In this document: one piece after another, positions 1 to 8,068 of the stretch | Numbering within the stretch: position 1 is the first letter of the stretch | Layout: the number at the start of each line of letters is the position of its first letter | NCBI RefSeq assembly: GCF_000263715.2 | Contig: NZ_CM001514.1 | Span: 1,474,936-1,538,935 of the forward strand | From: Pseudomonas synxantha BG33R | Lineage (GTDB): Bacteria > Pseudomonadota > Gammaproteobacteria > Pseudomonadales > Pseudomonadaceae | Reading direction: 5' to 3' | Length of the DNA stretch: 64,000 nt | Notes under the pieces: generated by a model | What the model was told of the DNA's origin: nothing | Seen by the model: the letters and a program-made list of their open reading frames with translations, nothing else | The model's database searches: none | Position numbers and translations under genes: made by a program

Positions 1-93
1 GACCGGGCGGTTGATCAGCGCCCAGAAACCGGTGAACAGCGCGGCGATGGCCAGCACGATCACCAGGTTGAGTCCAAATTTACGCGATGCCAT
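1..93 (-). CDS. Membrane-anchored protein, N-terminus only
   Basis: The first 31 codons of a minus-strand gene run off the left edge. The peptide starts MASRKFGLNL and has one hydrophobic helix at about residues 8-26, ending in INRPV. This fits an N-in signal anchor. In Pseudomonas a membrane-anchored GH17/GT2 glucan-synthase-like protein is a possible neighbour of tcdA, but 31 residues are too few to name it. It is divergent from tcdA. Confidence 0.55.
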   Translation of the reverse strand, partial: MASRKFGLNLVIVLAIAALFTGFWALINRPV

Positions 94-310
94 GGTTATG
101 TCGGGTTCCAAAAGGTGCGGAACGAAAAGAGGTGTCGGCCTACGCCGAACGGCGCGCATCCTACACCGGCCTTTCCCTGAGCGTATAGCAGACAGAGAAA
201 AGCCGGACGTTAGTCTGCGAAAGTCCACCTAAGTTCTTTACTTGTAGCTGGAAGCTTCGAACTTGTCGCGCTGTAGTCCATAATGCGCGCCGGTTTTTGG
301 GGTAATGATC

Positions 311-1120
311 ATGAGTACAGAAGATCCGCGGTTTGCAGGCGTCGCCCGTTTGTACGGCATCGAAGGGCTGGAACGCTTGAAAGCGGCCCATGTGGCGATT
401 GTCGGCGTCGGCGGCGTGGGCTCCTGGGCGGCGGAAGCGATCGCCCGTTGCGGGGTGGGCGAGATTTCGCTGTTTGACCTGGACGATGTCTGCGTGAGTA
501 ACAGCAACCGCCAGTTGCACGCCCTGGACAGCACCGTGGGCAAGCCCAAGGTCGAAGTGATGGCCGAGCGCCTTCGCGGCATCAACCCGGCGTGCACGGT
601 GCATGCCGTGGCGGACTTCGTTACCCGCGACACCATGGCCGAGTACATCACCCCGAACATCGACTGCGTGATCGACTGCATCGATGCGGTCAACGCCAAG
701 GCGGCGCTGATTGCCTGGTGCAAGCGCCGCAAGATCCAGATCATCACCACCGGCGGCGCTGGCGGGCAGATTGACCCGACGTTGATCCAGGTGTGCGACC
801 TGAACCGCACCTTCAATGACCCGCTGGCCTCGAAGGTGCGCTCCACCCTGCGCCGCGACTACGGTTTCTCGCGCACCGTCACCCGTCATTACAGCGTGCC
901 GTGCGTGTTTTCCACCGAGCAACTGCGCTATCCGAAGCCGGACGGCAGCATCTGTTTGCAGAAGAGTTTTGTTGGCGACGGCGTAAAGCTGGACTGCGCG
1001 GGCGGGTTTGGCGCGGTGATGATGGTGACGGCTACCTTCGGGATGGTGGCGGCGACCAAGGCGGTGGACAAGATTGTGGCTGGGGTGCGCAGACCTTCGG
1101 AGCGGGTCAAGCCCCTCTGA
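311..1120 (+). CDS. tcdA: tRNA threonylcarbamoyladenosine dehydratase TcdA
   Basis: A cytoplasmic E1-like enzyme that uses ATP to cyclise t6A37 to ct6A37 in ANN-decoding tRNAs. The 269-aa product has the nucleotide-binding GVGGVGSW at about residues 32-39 and the downstream DLDDVCVSNSNRQ segment typical of the TcdA/CsdL branch of the ThiF/MoeB family. Full length for the family. I chose ATG 311 over ATG 305 because the GGGG at 298-302 is about 8 bases from 311 but only 2 from 305. TcdA takes part in the CsdA-CsdE sulfur system, whose genes lie just downstream on the other strand. Confidence 0.95.
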   Translation: MSTEDPRFAGVARLYGIEGLERLKAAHVAIVGVGGVGSWAAEAIARCGVGEISLFDLDDVCVSNSNRQLHALDSTVGKPKVEVMAERLRGINPACTVHAVADFVTRDTMAEYITPNIDCVIDCIDAVNAKAALIAWCKRRKIQIITTGGAGGQIDPTLIQVCDLNRTFNDPLASKVRSTLRRDYGFSRTVTRHYSVPCVFSTEQLRYPKPDGSICLQKSFVGDGVKLDCAGGFGAVMMVTATFGMVAATKAVDKIVAGVRRPSERVKPL

Positions 1121-1144
1121 GTCTCAGAGCTTTACACCGTTCAA

Positions 1145-1570
1145 AATGTGAGAGGGGGCTTGCTCCCGATGGCGGCCTCAGGGCCGACCAGGATGTTGGA
1201 TCAGACTGAGTACATATCCGTTATTTGGGCAACGGCCGCTATGGGTTCCGCCCTTACGGCGGCTCACTTTTGAACAGCGCAAAAGTAAGCAAAACGCTCT
1301 TGCCCCACCACTCGGCACCTCGCTCAGGCTCGGTGTGCCCGTAATCCGCCATGGATTTGGGGGGTAAACCGGCATCCCTGCCGGTTTACCCCCCAAATCC
1401 CTGTCGAATTACGGCCAGCGTGGTTTAACGGGGCGCCTAAGATCAAGATCAAGATCAAGAGCGGCTCGCTTCGCATCGTGGTTACCGTCGGTTGCTATCA
1501 AGTTGGAGTGTCAGATTGATAGATCTGGTGGCTGATACGCCGCCAGCGGGAGCAAGCCCCCTCCCACATT
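1145..1570. repeat. REP-flanked interspersed repeat between tcdA and sufE
   Basis: No gene is seen here. The edges carry an inverted pair: GTGAGAGGGGGCTTGCTCCC near 1148 and its complement-like GGGAGCAAGCCCCCTCCCAC near 1549. This is the Pseudomonas REP motif. The interior has a perfect 22-bp-arm palindrome at 1353-1400 and a short hexamer run (AAGATC three times) near 1440. It probably acts as a transcription end or nuclease block between the convergent genes; that role is inferred. Confidence 0.7.
1353..1400. repeat. Perfect palindrome, 22-bp arms, 4-base loop
   Basis: The left arm at 1353-1374 begins GGATTTGGGGGGTAAACC. The right arm at 1379-1400 is its exact complement, and the loop is TCCC. 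It lies inside the REP-flanked block. With no T-run on either side it is a poor intrinsic terminator, so it is better seen as part of the repeat element. Confidence 0.8.
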
Positions 1571-1983
1571 CAGTTGTGTGTATGGCTTAGTTCGCGCATA
1601 CGTTGCAGGACTGCATTCAAGCCGTTGGTGCGCGATGGTGACAGCTGCCGGGACAGACCCAGTTGTGCAAACCAACCCGGCAAATCCACCGCTTGCAGTT
1701 CATCAGCCGACAACCCATTGACCCGCGCCAGCAACAGCGCCACCAACCCGCGAATCATTCGCGCCTCGCTGCTGGCAGCAAACTGCCAATGGCCGTCCTG
1801 CAAACGCCCCACCAACCACACCAGGCTTTCACAGCCTTGCACCAGGTTGGCGTCGACCTTTTCATCATCCGCCAACGCGGGCAGTCGCTCGCCCCATTGC
1901 ATCAGCATCCGCGCGCGCTGCTCCCAACCGCCGACAGCCTGGAATGCCTGCAGCGCAGCCATCGCGTCCACTGGCAAGCTCAT
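1570..1983 (-). CDS. SufE-family sulfur acceptor (CsdE)
   Basis: 137 aa, the normal SufE/CsdE size. The invariant sulfur-accepting cysteine is C51 in the motif VQGCESLVWL. It takes persulfide sulfur from the desulfurase encoded immediately upstream, with which it overlaps by four bases (ATGA at 1980-1983), so the two are translationally coupled. The C-terminus has the usual Ser-Arg-Xn-Gly-Leu-Asn helix. The partner and the nearby tcdA favour the Csd rather than the Suf branch. Confidence 0.9.
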   Translation of the reverse strand: MSLPVDAMAALQAFQAVGGWEQRARMLMQWGERLPALADDEKVDANLVQGCESLVWLVGRLQDGHWQFAASSEARMIRGLVALLLARVNGLSADELQAVDLPGWFAQLGLSRQLSPSRTNGLNAVLQRMRELSHTHN

Positions 1984-3185
1984 CGCAACATATCCAGCGC
2001 CTGGTCCAACGCTTCAAAGAAGCGCTCCAGGTCATCGGAATCGTTGTACAGCGCCAGGGACACTCGAATGGCGCCGGGTAAGTGCATGGCCTTGAGCAGC
2101 GGCATTGCACAATGATGCCCGGCGCGCACGGCAATACCTTGTTCGGTCAGGAGATGGGCGAGGTCAGCATTATGTACGCCGTCCACCACGAAGCTGACCA
2201 ACGCCACGTGAGGTGACCCCAGGACGCGTACGCCATTGCGAGCTTTCAGCCCGCGCAGCAGGTAGTCGTGCAGTGCCGCTTCATGGGCAGTCACGGCGTG
2301 CTGATCCAGTGAGCTCAGGTAATCCAGGGCGGCACCCAGGCCGATCACGCCGGCAATGGGCGGCGTGCCGGCTTCGAACCCCAGGGGGGCTGGGCGGAAG
2401 CTGGCGCCTTGATAATCTGCCTGCTGCACCATCTCGCCGCCAAACTGCCAGTGGCGCAGGTGATGCAGGGCAGCGTTGCGACCGAACAGCACGCCGACGC
2501 CGTCCGGGCCGTAGAGCTTGTGGCTGGAAAATACGTAGAAATCGCAGCCCAGGGCCTGTACGTCGTGGCGACCATGCACGATGCCTTGGGCGCCATCCAC
2601 AACAGTCAGGGCAGCGTTTGCCTGGGCCAGCGTCAGTAGCGCTTCCAGCGGCTGCCAGGTGCCCAGCACGTTGGACAACTGGCTCACCGCCAGCAGGCGC
2701 GTGCGCGGGCCGATCAATGATGCGGCGGCTTGCAGGTCGATCACACCGTCATCGTCCAGGGGCAATACCACCAGCGTCAGCGCACGCCGTTTGGCCAATT
2801 GTTGCCAGGGCAACAGGTTGGCGTGGTGTTCCAGGGCGCTGATGGCTATCTCATCGCCCGCATTGAATAGGTGCTCAAGGCCATAGGCCAAGAGGTTCAG
2901 CGCAGAGGTTGCGCCGTGGGTGAACACGACCTGCCCGCTGTCGCCTGCATTCAACCACTGCGCGACCTTGCTGCGACTGTCCTCAAAGGCTTGGGTCGCA
3001 TGGGCTCCCGGCAAATGCTGGGCGCGGTGCACATTGGCTGCGCCATTGGCGTAGTAATGGCTGATGGCATCCAGCAGGGCCTGGGGTTTTTGCGCGGTGG
3101 CGGCGCTGTCCAGATAGGTCTGGTCTTGCCTTTGCAGGGTGGCGATGGCCGGGAAATCGGCGCGCCAGGGGGAGGGCACAAGCAT
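1980..3185 (-). CDS. csdA: Cysteine desulfurase, CsdA/SufS type
   Basis: PLP enzyme removing sulfur from cysteine. The 401-aa product is full length for group II desulfurases. Seen: NVHRAQH at about 51-57, PLP lysine K223 in FSSHKLYGP, and the catalytic cysteine C359 in RAGHHCAMP. I chose ATG 3185 (MLVPSPW) because the longer reading to 3311 adds residues unlike the family and crosses the dapD terminator. The ribosome site is weak. It is followed by the sulfur acceptor gene in an ATGA overlap. Confidence 0.93.
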   Translation of the reverse strand: MLVPSPWRADFPAIATLQRQDQTYLDSAATAQKPQALLDAISHYYANGAANVHRAQHLPGAHATQAFEDSRSKVAQWLNAGDSGQVVFTHGATSALNLLAYGLEHLFNAGDEIAISALEHHANLLPWQQLAKRRALTLVVLPLDDDGVIDLQAAASLIGPRTRLLAVSQLSNVLGTWQPLEALLTLAQANAALTVVDGAQGIVHGRHDVQALGCDFYVFSSHKLYGPDGVGVLFGRNAALHHLRHWQFGGEMVQQADYQGASFRPAPLGFEAGTPPIAGVIGLGAALDYLSSLDQHAVTAHEAALHDYLLRGLKARNGVRVLGSPHVALVSFVVDGVHNADLAHLLTEQGIAVRAGHHCAMPLLKAMHLPGAIRVSLALYNDSDDLERFFEALDQALDMLR

Positions 3186-3210
3186 GGTGATCAAGACTCG
3201 TATAAGCGAA

Positions 3211-3228
3211 CCGCACCCGAAGGTGCGG
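3211..3228 (-). terminator. Hairpin terminator after dapD
   Basis: On the minus strand the sequence is CCGCACC-TTCG-GGTGCGG, a 7-bp perfect stem with a UUCG tetraloop, 25 bases after the dapD stop. The following T-run is short (TTCGCTTAT). It separates dapD from csdA. Confidence 0.7.
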
Positions 3229-3253
3229 CCCGCTAGTGTCATCGAGTGGCTGC

Positions 3254-4288
3254 TTAGTTGTGAGCGTGCAGCGCTTCGTTCAGTTCGATGGCCGATTTGT
3301 GGGTTTTGCACTCCACGGCACCGGTCTCGGAATTGCGACGGAACAGCAGATCCGGTTGACCGGCCAACTCGCGCGCCTTGACCACCTTGACCAACTGGTT
3401 CTGCTCGTCAAGCACCGCAACCTTGGTGCCGGCGGTGATGTACAGGCCCGACTCCACGGTGTTGCGGTCGCCCAACGGGATACCGGTGCCGGCGTTGGCG
3501 CCGATCAGGCAGTCTTCGCCTACCTTGATCACGATATTGCCGCCGCCCGACAGGGTGCCCATGGTAGAGCAGCCGCCGCCCAGGTCCGAACCCTTGCCGA
3601 CGAACACGCCTGCCGATACACGGCCTTCGATCATGCCCGGGCCTTCGGTGCCGGCGTTGAAGTTGACGAAGCCTTCGTGCATCACGGTAGTGCCTTCGCC
3701 CACGTAGGCGCCCAGGCGGATACGCGCAGCGTCAGCGATGCGTACGCCGGCCGGTACCACGTAGTCGGTCATTTTCGGGAACTTGTCCACCGAGAACACT
3801 TCCAGCAGCTCGCCACGCAGACGCGCTTCGAGCTGGCGCTCGGCGAGTTCGGCGATGTCGATGGCGCCCTGGCTGGTCCAGGCCACGTTCGGCAACTGCG
3901 GGAACACGCCTGCCAGGTTCAGGCCGTGAGGCTTGACCAGGCGATGGGACAGCAAGTGCAGCTTGAGGTAGGCCTCTGGCGTGGAGGTCAGCGCGGCGTC
4001 TTCGGCCAGGAGTGTGGCAACCAGTGGGGTGTGGCTTTCAGCCAGGCGATTCAGCAGCGCGGCTTGGGTGGCGTCGACGTTCTTGAGTGCATCTGCCAGT
4101 TGCAGCGCCTGGCTGATGGTGAACGTGATCGCCTGGTTGCCCTCGGTGTAACCCAGGATCGGCGCAATGGCGGCAACGATCTCGGCTGACGGGTTGAGCA
4201 ACGGTTGTGCGTAAAACACTTCCAGCCAAGCACCTTGGCGGTTCTGAGTGCCGACGCCGAAGCCCAGGCTGAACAGGGAATTGGACAT
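3254..4288 (-). CDS. dapD: 2,3,4,5-tetrahydropyridine-2,6-dicarboxylate N-succinyltransferase
   Basis: Second branch enzyme of succinylase lysine/DAP synthesis, using succinyl-CoA. 344 aa, the longer Pseudomonas-type DapD. The central and C-terminal parts show left-handed beta-helix hexapeptide repeats (for example GAYVGEGTTVMHEG, GRVSAGVFVGKGSDLGGG). ATG 4288 has a good AGAGGT site 6 bases upstream; the longer reading is rejected. It lies 31 bases after the arsC-like gene, so both are probably one transcript. Confidence 0.96.
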   Translation of the reverse strand: MSNSLFSLGFGVGTQNRQGAWLEVFYAQPLLNPSAEIVAAIAPILGYTEGNQAITFTISQALQLADALKNVDATQAALLNRLAESHTPLVATLLAEDAALTSTPEAYLKLHLLSHRLVKPHGLNLAGVFPQLPNVAWTSQGAIDIAELAERQLEARLRGELLEVFSVDKFPKMTDYVVPAGVRIADAARIRLGAYVGEGTTVMHEGFVNFNAGTEGPGMIEGRVSAGVFVGKGSDLGGGCSTMGTLSGGGNIVIKVGEDCLIGANAGTGIPLGDRNTVESGLYITAGTKVAVLDEQNQLVKVVKARELAGQPDLLFRRNSETGAVECKTHKSAIELNEALHAHN

Positions 4289-4319
4289 GCTGTTACCTCT
4301 ACAAAAATGGAAGGCTGGC

Positions 4320-4682
4320 CTACTTGAGGGCCGCCGAATAACTATCTGGCTTGAAGCCAATCAGGGTTCTGTCACCGAGATCAAGCACCGGGCGCTTGAT
4401 CATCGAGGGTTGTGCGAGCATCAGTTCAATGGCTTTCGACTGATCGAGATCGGCTTTGCGTTCGTCTTCGAGTTTGCGAAAGGTGGTGCCCGCACGGTTC
4501 AAAACCACCTGCCAACCGTGCTCGTTGCACCATTGGGTCAAGTGTTCGCGGTCGATACCGGCCGTTTTGTAGTCATGGAACTCGTAGCTCAGCGCGTGCT
4601 CATCGAGCCAGGTGCGCGCCTTTTTCATGGTGTCGCAGGCTTTGATGCCGTAAAGCTGTAAGTGCTTGATTCCATTGGGCAT
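4320..4682 (-). CDS. ArsC/Spx-family thioredoxin-fold protein (YffB-like), phage-host hybrid 5' end
   Basis: A 120-aa ArsC-family protein with the single-Cys motif GIKACDTMKKA at about residues 12-22. This is the YffB type, usually glutathione-linked reductase-like and of unknown substrate. Upstream of the 15-bp attachment core (4636-4650) the DNA is phage: the start MPNGIKHLQLY and the ribosome site GGGGAGG come from the prophage. The original host start lies at 55269-55328. Both starts place 15 residues before the CDTM motif, so the fused protein is full length. The integrase gene lies 50 bases upstream on the same strand, so phage transcription may read into this gene and dapD. Confidence 0.9.
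   Translation of the reverse strand: MPNGIKHLQLYGIKACDTMKKARTWLDEHALSYEFHDYKTAGIDREHLTQWCNEHGWQVVLNRAGTTFRKLEDERKADLDQSKAIELMLAQPSMIKRPVLDLGDRTLIGFKPDSYSAALK
4636..4650. other. attL core (phage attachment site, left)
   Basis: CAGGCTTTGATGCCG, identical to 55282-55296. The match extends to 20 bp with one mismatch (TAAAG here, AAAAG on the right). It lies inside the arsC-like coding sequence next to the integrase gene. Confidence 0.9.
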
Positions 4683-4732
4683 AAAATCCTCCCCAAAACT
4701 TCCCCAATATCGCCCAAAAATTCAGCCGTCGA

Positions 4733-5836
4733 TTATGCCACGTCGATCCACTCAGCGCCTCGGCTGTCGCGGTACAGATCGGTCATTGTGGCCGAACGGT
4801 GACCGAGTAGTTTCTGGGCGTCACGGCCTTCGAGTTCGTGAAGTCGTGCGGCGAGGGATCGCTGTTCGTGAAAGGACGGTGGCTGGCGGCCGAAAGTTAT
4901 GCCCAGCTTCACGCCGGCTTTGTCGCGCGCTTCAGCGAAGGCAGAGCTCAGCGTGTCCAGAACCAACGGCTGGCCCGCCTTTGCCCGGCCCGAAGCTTGT
5001 GCATGGTGCACCAGGTGTTGTGACAGAACGCGGTCGCGGCATTGCTTTATTACGGTAGACAGATCCAGTCCTACTGACTCGAGGCGAAGCGCGGTGCTGA
5101 TCCGCAGCCTGGCCCCGGTCTTGGACTGAACGACATGCAGGAAGCCGTCGTGCACGTCCTTGAAAAGCATTGATGCAATATCGTCACGCCGCTGGCCGGT
5201 GAGCACCGCCAGCTCCATTGCCCTGCGAAGCCACGGTTTCGTGGCTTCCTCGTAGATCGCCTTCCACAGTTCCAGCGTCAGCCGTTCGCGCTTGATGTTC
5301 ACCCGCGCCGCCTTGGTCACCTCGACCGGGTTGGCGTCTGCCCACCCCCGCGCCTGCGCCTCGGCGAACACGTCTCGCAACAGCGAACGCATTGCCCTGG
5401 CCATCTGCGCCTTTCCCTCTTTGGCCATGCCCGTCAGGTAATCGGCCACATCCATCGTTGTGATGTCCTTAATCCCCTTCGAGCCGAAGACTGCCGTCAG
5501 GCGGTTTAGCCGCATACCCACGTTTTTATTGCTGCTTGCCGACAGCTTCCGCTCGGCGAACAGCTCGCGGTATTCGTCCAGCCATTCCGAGAACAATTTG
5601 CCAGGCGCTGGCGCCGGAGTGCTGATGCGCTCAGCCAGCGTTGGTTTGATGGCGTCTGCGTGGTTGGCGGCGACGGCCTCTCGTATGGCCGCCTCCTTGT
5701 CCTTGCCCAGGCCGAATACGCGACCACTGATTGGGTCGCGGTAGGTGTAATAAGTGACGCCGTTGCGGGCGTCGGTCTTGCGGTAGAGATTGGGTGGGAG
5801 GTCCTTTGACCCGGTGTTACGCGGCCTGGGCGCCAT
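4733..5836 (-). CDS. int: Tyrosine-recombinase integrase
   Basis: 367 aa, lambda-Int architecture: an N-terminal arm-binding region (about 15-65), a core-binding SAM-like domain (about 80-170), and a catalytic domain with R216 (TGQRRDD), K239, H323-x-x-R326 (SFHEQR), H346 (LLGHRS) and nucleophile Y355 (MTDLYRD). It should catalyse integration at the adjacent att core. Its start overlaps the excisionase gene by 20 bases, as lambda int and xis do. Repeats of TCCCCAAAAC near 4690 and 55150 are candidate arm sites. Confidence 0.95.
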   Translation of the reverse strand: MAPRPRNTGSKDLPPNLYRKTDARNGVTYYTYRDPISGRVFGLGKDKEAAIREAVAANHADAIKPTLAERISTPAPAPGKLFSEWLDEYRELFAERKLSASSNKNVGMRLNRLTAVFGSKGIKDITTMDVADYLTGMAKEGKAQMARAMRSLLRDVFAEAQARGWADANPVEVTKAARVNIKRERLTLELWKAIYEEATKPWLRRAMELAVLTGQRRDDIASMLFKDVHDGFLHVVQSKTGARLRISTALRLESVGLDLSTVIKQCRDRVLSQHLVHHAQASGRAKAGQPLVLDTLSSAFAEARDKAGVKLGITFGRQPPSFHEQRSLAARLHELEGRDAQKLLGHRSATMTDLYRDSRGAEWIDVA

Positions 5837-6059
5837 GGCGGGCTCTCTCTATTCTGCTGATCAGGCTACCCCCTGTGATTCGGGCGGGCTGCTGCTCAGG
5901 GTCCTGATAATGTGCGTCCGATTCTACATAGTAGTTGCGGCCGTGCTTTACGGGTACAGGGTTGATTCGGCCCTCCCGTGCCCATTTGCGCAGGGTGTTG
6001 GGACTTGGTGGCGTTTTGAACTCGGCCGCCGCCCATTCATCTAGGGTGACTTTGCTCAT
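5817..6059 (-). CDS. xis: Excisionase, lambda Xis-like
   Basis: 80 aa. It matches the lambda Xis plan: LDEWAAAEFKTPPSPNTLRKWAREGRI gives the winged-helix start, then INPVPVKHGRNYYV and the C-terminal TGGSLISRIERARHG. It bends attachment-site DNA and directs integrase to excision. Its start sits in an ATGA overlap with the membrane gene upstream and its end overlaps int. Confidence 0.85.
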   Translation of the reverse strand: MSKVTLDEWAAAEFKTPPSPNTLRKWAREGRINPVPVKHGRNYYVESDAHYQDPEQQPARITGGSLISRIERARHGAQAA

Positions 6060-6280
6060 GGATTCCTCCCGCCGGCAGTGGGCCGAGCTGTCTTGATGAT
6101 GTGGATTGCCAGGCCGAAGGTGGTCAGCAGCCAGGTGCATGTGCCGGTGAAGGCGTAGATCAGTGCCTCGGTGGTGCCGGTGTACAGCAGGTCGAGTCCG
6201 AGCCAGCCGAACCAGCCGATGGTTCCTACCAGGTACAGCAAAGCGCCCAGCAGTATCAGGGTGAGTTTCATAGCGAACAT
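6056..6280 (-). CDS. Small membrane protein, two helices
   Basis: 74 aa with hydrophobic spans at about 5-27 and 38-62, linked by a Gly/Trp-rich turn and ending in a polar tail. No family is recognised. AAGGA lies 6 bases before ATG 6280. It ends in an ATGA overlap with xis, so it is translated with it. Confidence 0.65.
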   Translation of the reverse strand: MFAMKLTLILLGALLYLVGTIGWFGWLGLDLLYTGTTEALIYAFTGTCTWLLTTFGLAIHIIKTARPTAGGRNP

Positions 6281-6321
6281 GGGTTGTCCTTGCCGCGCTG
6301 GGCGGCAGAAGGTGGGCTGGG

Positions 6322-6753
6322 TTATTCGTCTTCGTAGTCAGGATCTTCATCATCGCCATGGCTGACGCTGATGGGCAGTTTGCCAAGGCGATCCATTGCC
6401 AGGACGAGCCCGATGCGCAAGCCCTTGGCCATATCTTTTGTCAGGGTGATGTCGACTGGATCATCGGTGCCCAGGGAAAGGGTCGTGCCTTCTTTGGAGT
6501 TGTCCGTAAGGATCTGCAGTTGATCGGTCTGCCGTTTATGCCAGGCAAGCAGCGCTTCGATCATTTCGCCGACATCCTGCGGTGCGCCTACTGAGCCCTC
6601 CAGCGCGCCTTTGACGAGTTTCTCCAGCTCCAATTTTTCATCTTTGGCGCGCTCGAGCTGGTCGTCGGCGGCGAACGGCCCGCCCACCATCGACCAGCTG
6701 CTGGCGAATACCTGGGCTTGTTCCATGATGGCTTTAACAGTTTTCTCAGACAT
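6322..6753 (-). CDS. Hypothetical phage protein, acidic
   Basis: 143 aa starting MSEKTVKAIMEQ. It looks mostly helical and ends in a strongly acidic tail (HGDDEDPDYEDE). GAGGT before ATG 6753 fixes the start. No family recognised. It is part of the leftward early operon. Confidence 0.6.
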   Translation of the reverse strand: MSEKTVKAIMEQAQVFASSWSMVGGPFAADDQLERAKDEKLELEKLVKGALEGSVGAPQDVGEMIEALLAWHKRQTDQLQILTDNSKEGTTLSLGTDDPVDITLTKDMAKGLRIGLVLAMDRLGKLPISVSHGDDEDPDYEDE

Positions 6754-6802
6754 GCGAATACCTCGCCCGCCGCTCACCGGCAGGCATGTAGGGGGATTGG
6801 GG

Positions 6803-7045
6803 TTAGGAGGTTGCTTTCAGGTAGCCGGTAATACGCTCGCGCCAGGTCAGGCGACGCGGCAGGTATTCGGTGTCATCGATCGCAACGACAACGTATGCAC
6901 ACCTGTCGAATGGCGCCTCACGCTGCTCCTTTAGCCAGCACGCTTCTTTGTTGGCATCCACCAGAGTGATCGACTGAAGTTCGTGCACTGTGAAGCCATT
7001 GCTGTGGACGTGCCAGCCATGGACGATGGCGATAAACCGGCTCAT
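6803..7045 (-). CDS. Hypothetical phage protein
   Basis: 80 aa starting MSRFIAIVHGWH. It is Trp/His/Arg-rich and of unknown function. The start is set by the ATGA overlap (7042-7045) with the tiny reading frame upstream. Confidence 0.6.
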   Translation of the reverse strand: MSRFIAIVHGWHVHSNGFTVHELQSITLVDANKEACWLKEQREAPFDRCAYVVVAIDDTEYLPRRLTWRERITGYLKATS

Positions 7046-7098
7046 GGCCTCGGCCCCTTGTAGATGAAGACGTCGGCGAACCAGAGGGTGGCGATCAT
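7042..7098 (-). CDS. 18-residue micro-ORF
   Basis: MIATLWFADVFIYKGPRP, with its ATG in an ATGA overlap with the gene upstream and its TGA in an ATGA overlap with the gene downstream. Two exact couplings make it likely to be translated. Its first four residues, MIAT, repeat the start of the preceding gene. Its function, if any, may be only translational coupling. Confidence 0.5.
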   Translation of the reverse strand: MIATLWFADVFIYKGPRP

Positions 7099-7361
7099 GG
7101 CTTTGCCTCCGCTCGCGATTTGTGCAGCTGCTGGATTCGGTAGTCTTCGGCGGTTCGGGAGCAGCCGCCACCCTGACAACCGTGCTCATGACAATCAGTC
7201 TTGTCGCAGATGGCGCGCATGCCGGTACCGCCGCAGTAGGAGCAGCTATCGCCGAAATGAGTCGGGCATGGATACACCTCGCCGGGCGCTCCATGCCGCT
7301 GAAGGCGAATCGGCAGCATCCCGGTGCCAGCGTCCGGTACGCTTCGCGGTGTGGCGATCAT
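7095..7361 (-). CDS. Small cysteine-rich (zinc-knuckle-like) protein
   Basis: 88 aa starting MIATPRSV. It has a cysteine/histidine cluster, CSYCGGTG followed by CDKTDCHEHGCQGGGC, which could bind one or two zinc ions. ATG 7361 is chosen over 7385 because it forms an ATGA overlap with the preceding gene. No family recognised. Confidence 0.55.
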   Translation of the reverse strand: MIATPRSVPDAGTGMLPIRLQRHGAPGEVYPCPTHFGDSCSYCGGTGMRAICDKTDCHEHGCQGGGCSRTAEDYRIQQLHKSRAEAKP

Positions 7362-7648
7362 GGCGTCACCGCCAGCTTCTGCCATTCCTTGTAGTTGTCG
7401 GCGTACTCCCAGCAGTAAGTGGCCGGCCAGGCGCCTCGCGTGCCTTCCTTTACGATGTTGTAGTTCCAGCCCCCTTTGGTTGGTGTGGTCTTAATCCAAA
7501 CGTGCTGCGGTCCGCCCAGGAACCACCCGTGGTACTGGGTAACTGCCTCAGTCATAAATTCGGTGAAGTCGTGGTGGCCTTTGCTCATAACGATGTAGGT
7601 GTCACTGCCTACGCTCTCCACGTCGAGCGGATACTTTTGTTCAGGCAT
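7358..7648 (-). CDS. Hypothetical phage protein
   Basis: 96 aa, aromatic-rich (FLGGPQHVWIKTTPTKGGWNYNIV). AAGGA stands before ATG 7648. Overlaps the next gene by four bases. No recognised family. Confidence 0.6.
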   Translation of the reverse strand: MPEQKYPLDVESVGSDTYIVMSKGHHDFTEFMTEAVTQYHGWFLGGPQHVWIKTTPTKGGWNYNIVKEGTRGAWPATYCWEYADNYKEWQKLAVTP

Positions 7649-7693
7649 ACCGGTTCCTTGCCGCTATAGCGGCTGACTTTGAAGGGGGAGGGG

Positions 7694-8068
7694 TTACTTG
7701 CGGAGTATTCGGACTGCGGCGTCGTATTCGAGCGGATCCACGTTTGGGTACTCCTGAACGATTTCCATCAGGCGCTCGCGCTCTGGCGGTATCGATGGTG
7801 TTTTGCCTTCTGCTGGCTTGAAGAACTTGGCGATATCCCTTTCAAGATCCGCCCAGCCTCCGCCCTCGATCACTGCGCGGGCGCGTCTGAGCAGGTCGAT
7901 TGCCTCATCATTCCGCTCATCAGCTGCGGTCAGGCGCTGTTGCAGGGCGTCACGCTCGGCGACAACGCGGTCGTAGGCCCAGTCCTTCGCAACACAGGTA
8001 TCGTCCTGGTGCCAGCCTTCCTGAACCAACCTGCTTGGGTCGATCCAATATCGCTCGACTTCGCTCAT
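7694..8068 (-). CDS. Hypothetical phage protein with short coiled coil
   Basis: 124 aa. Residues 30-70 form a charged helix (VVAERDALQQRLTAADERND). The N-terminus is Trp/Asp-rich. It overlaps the DUF4406-like gene by four bases. Function unknown. Confidence 0.6.
   Translation of the reverse strand: MSEVERYWIDPSRLVQEGWHQDDTCVAKDWAYDRVVAERDALQQRLTAADERNDEAIDLLRRARAVIEGGGWADLERDIAKFFKPAEGKTPSIPPERERLMEIVQEYPNVDPLEYDAAVRILRK

Noticed and set aside
161..922. 253-codon minus-strand frame opposite tcdA
   Set aside because: Antisense shadow of a well-identified gene in high-G+C DNA; Arg/His/Ala-rich peptide with no motif.
3236..4189. 317-codon frame opposite dapD
   Set aside because: Shadow of dapD codon structure; no ribosome site and no recognisable domain.
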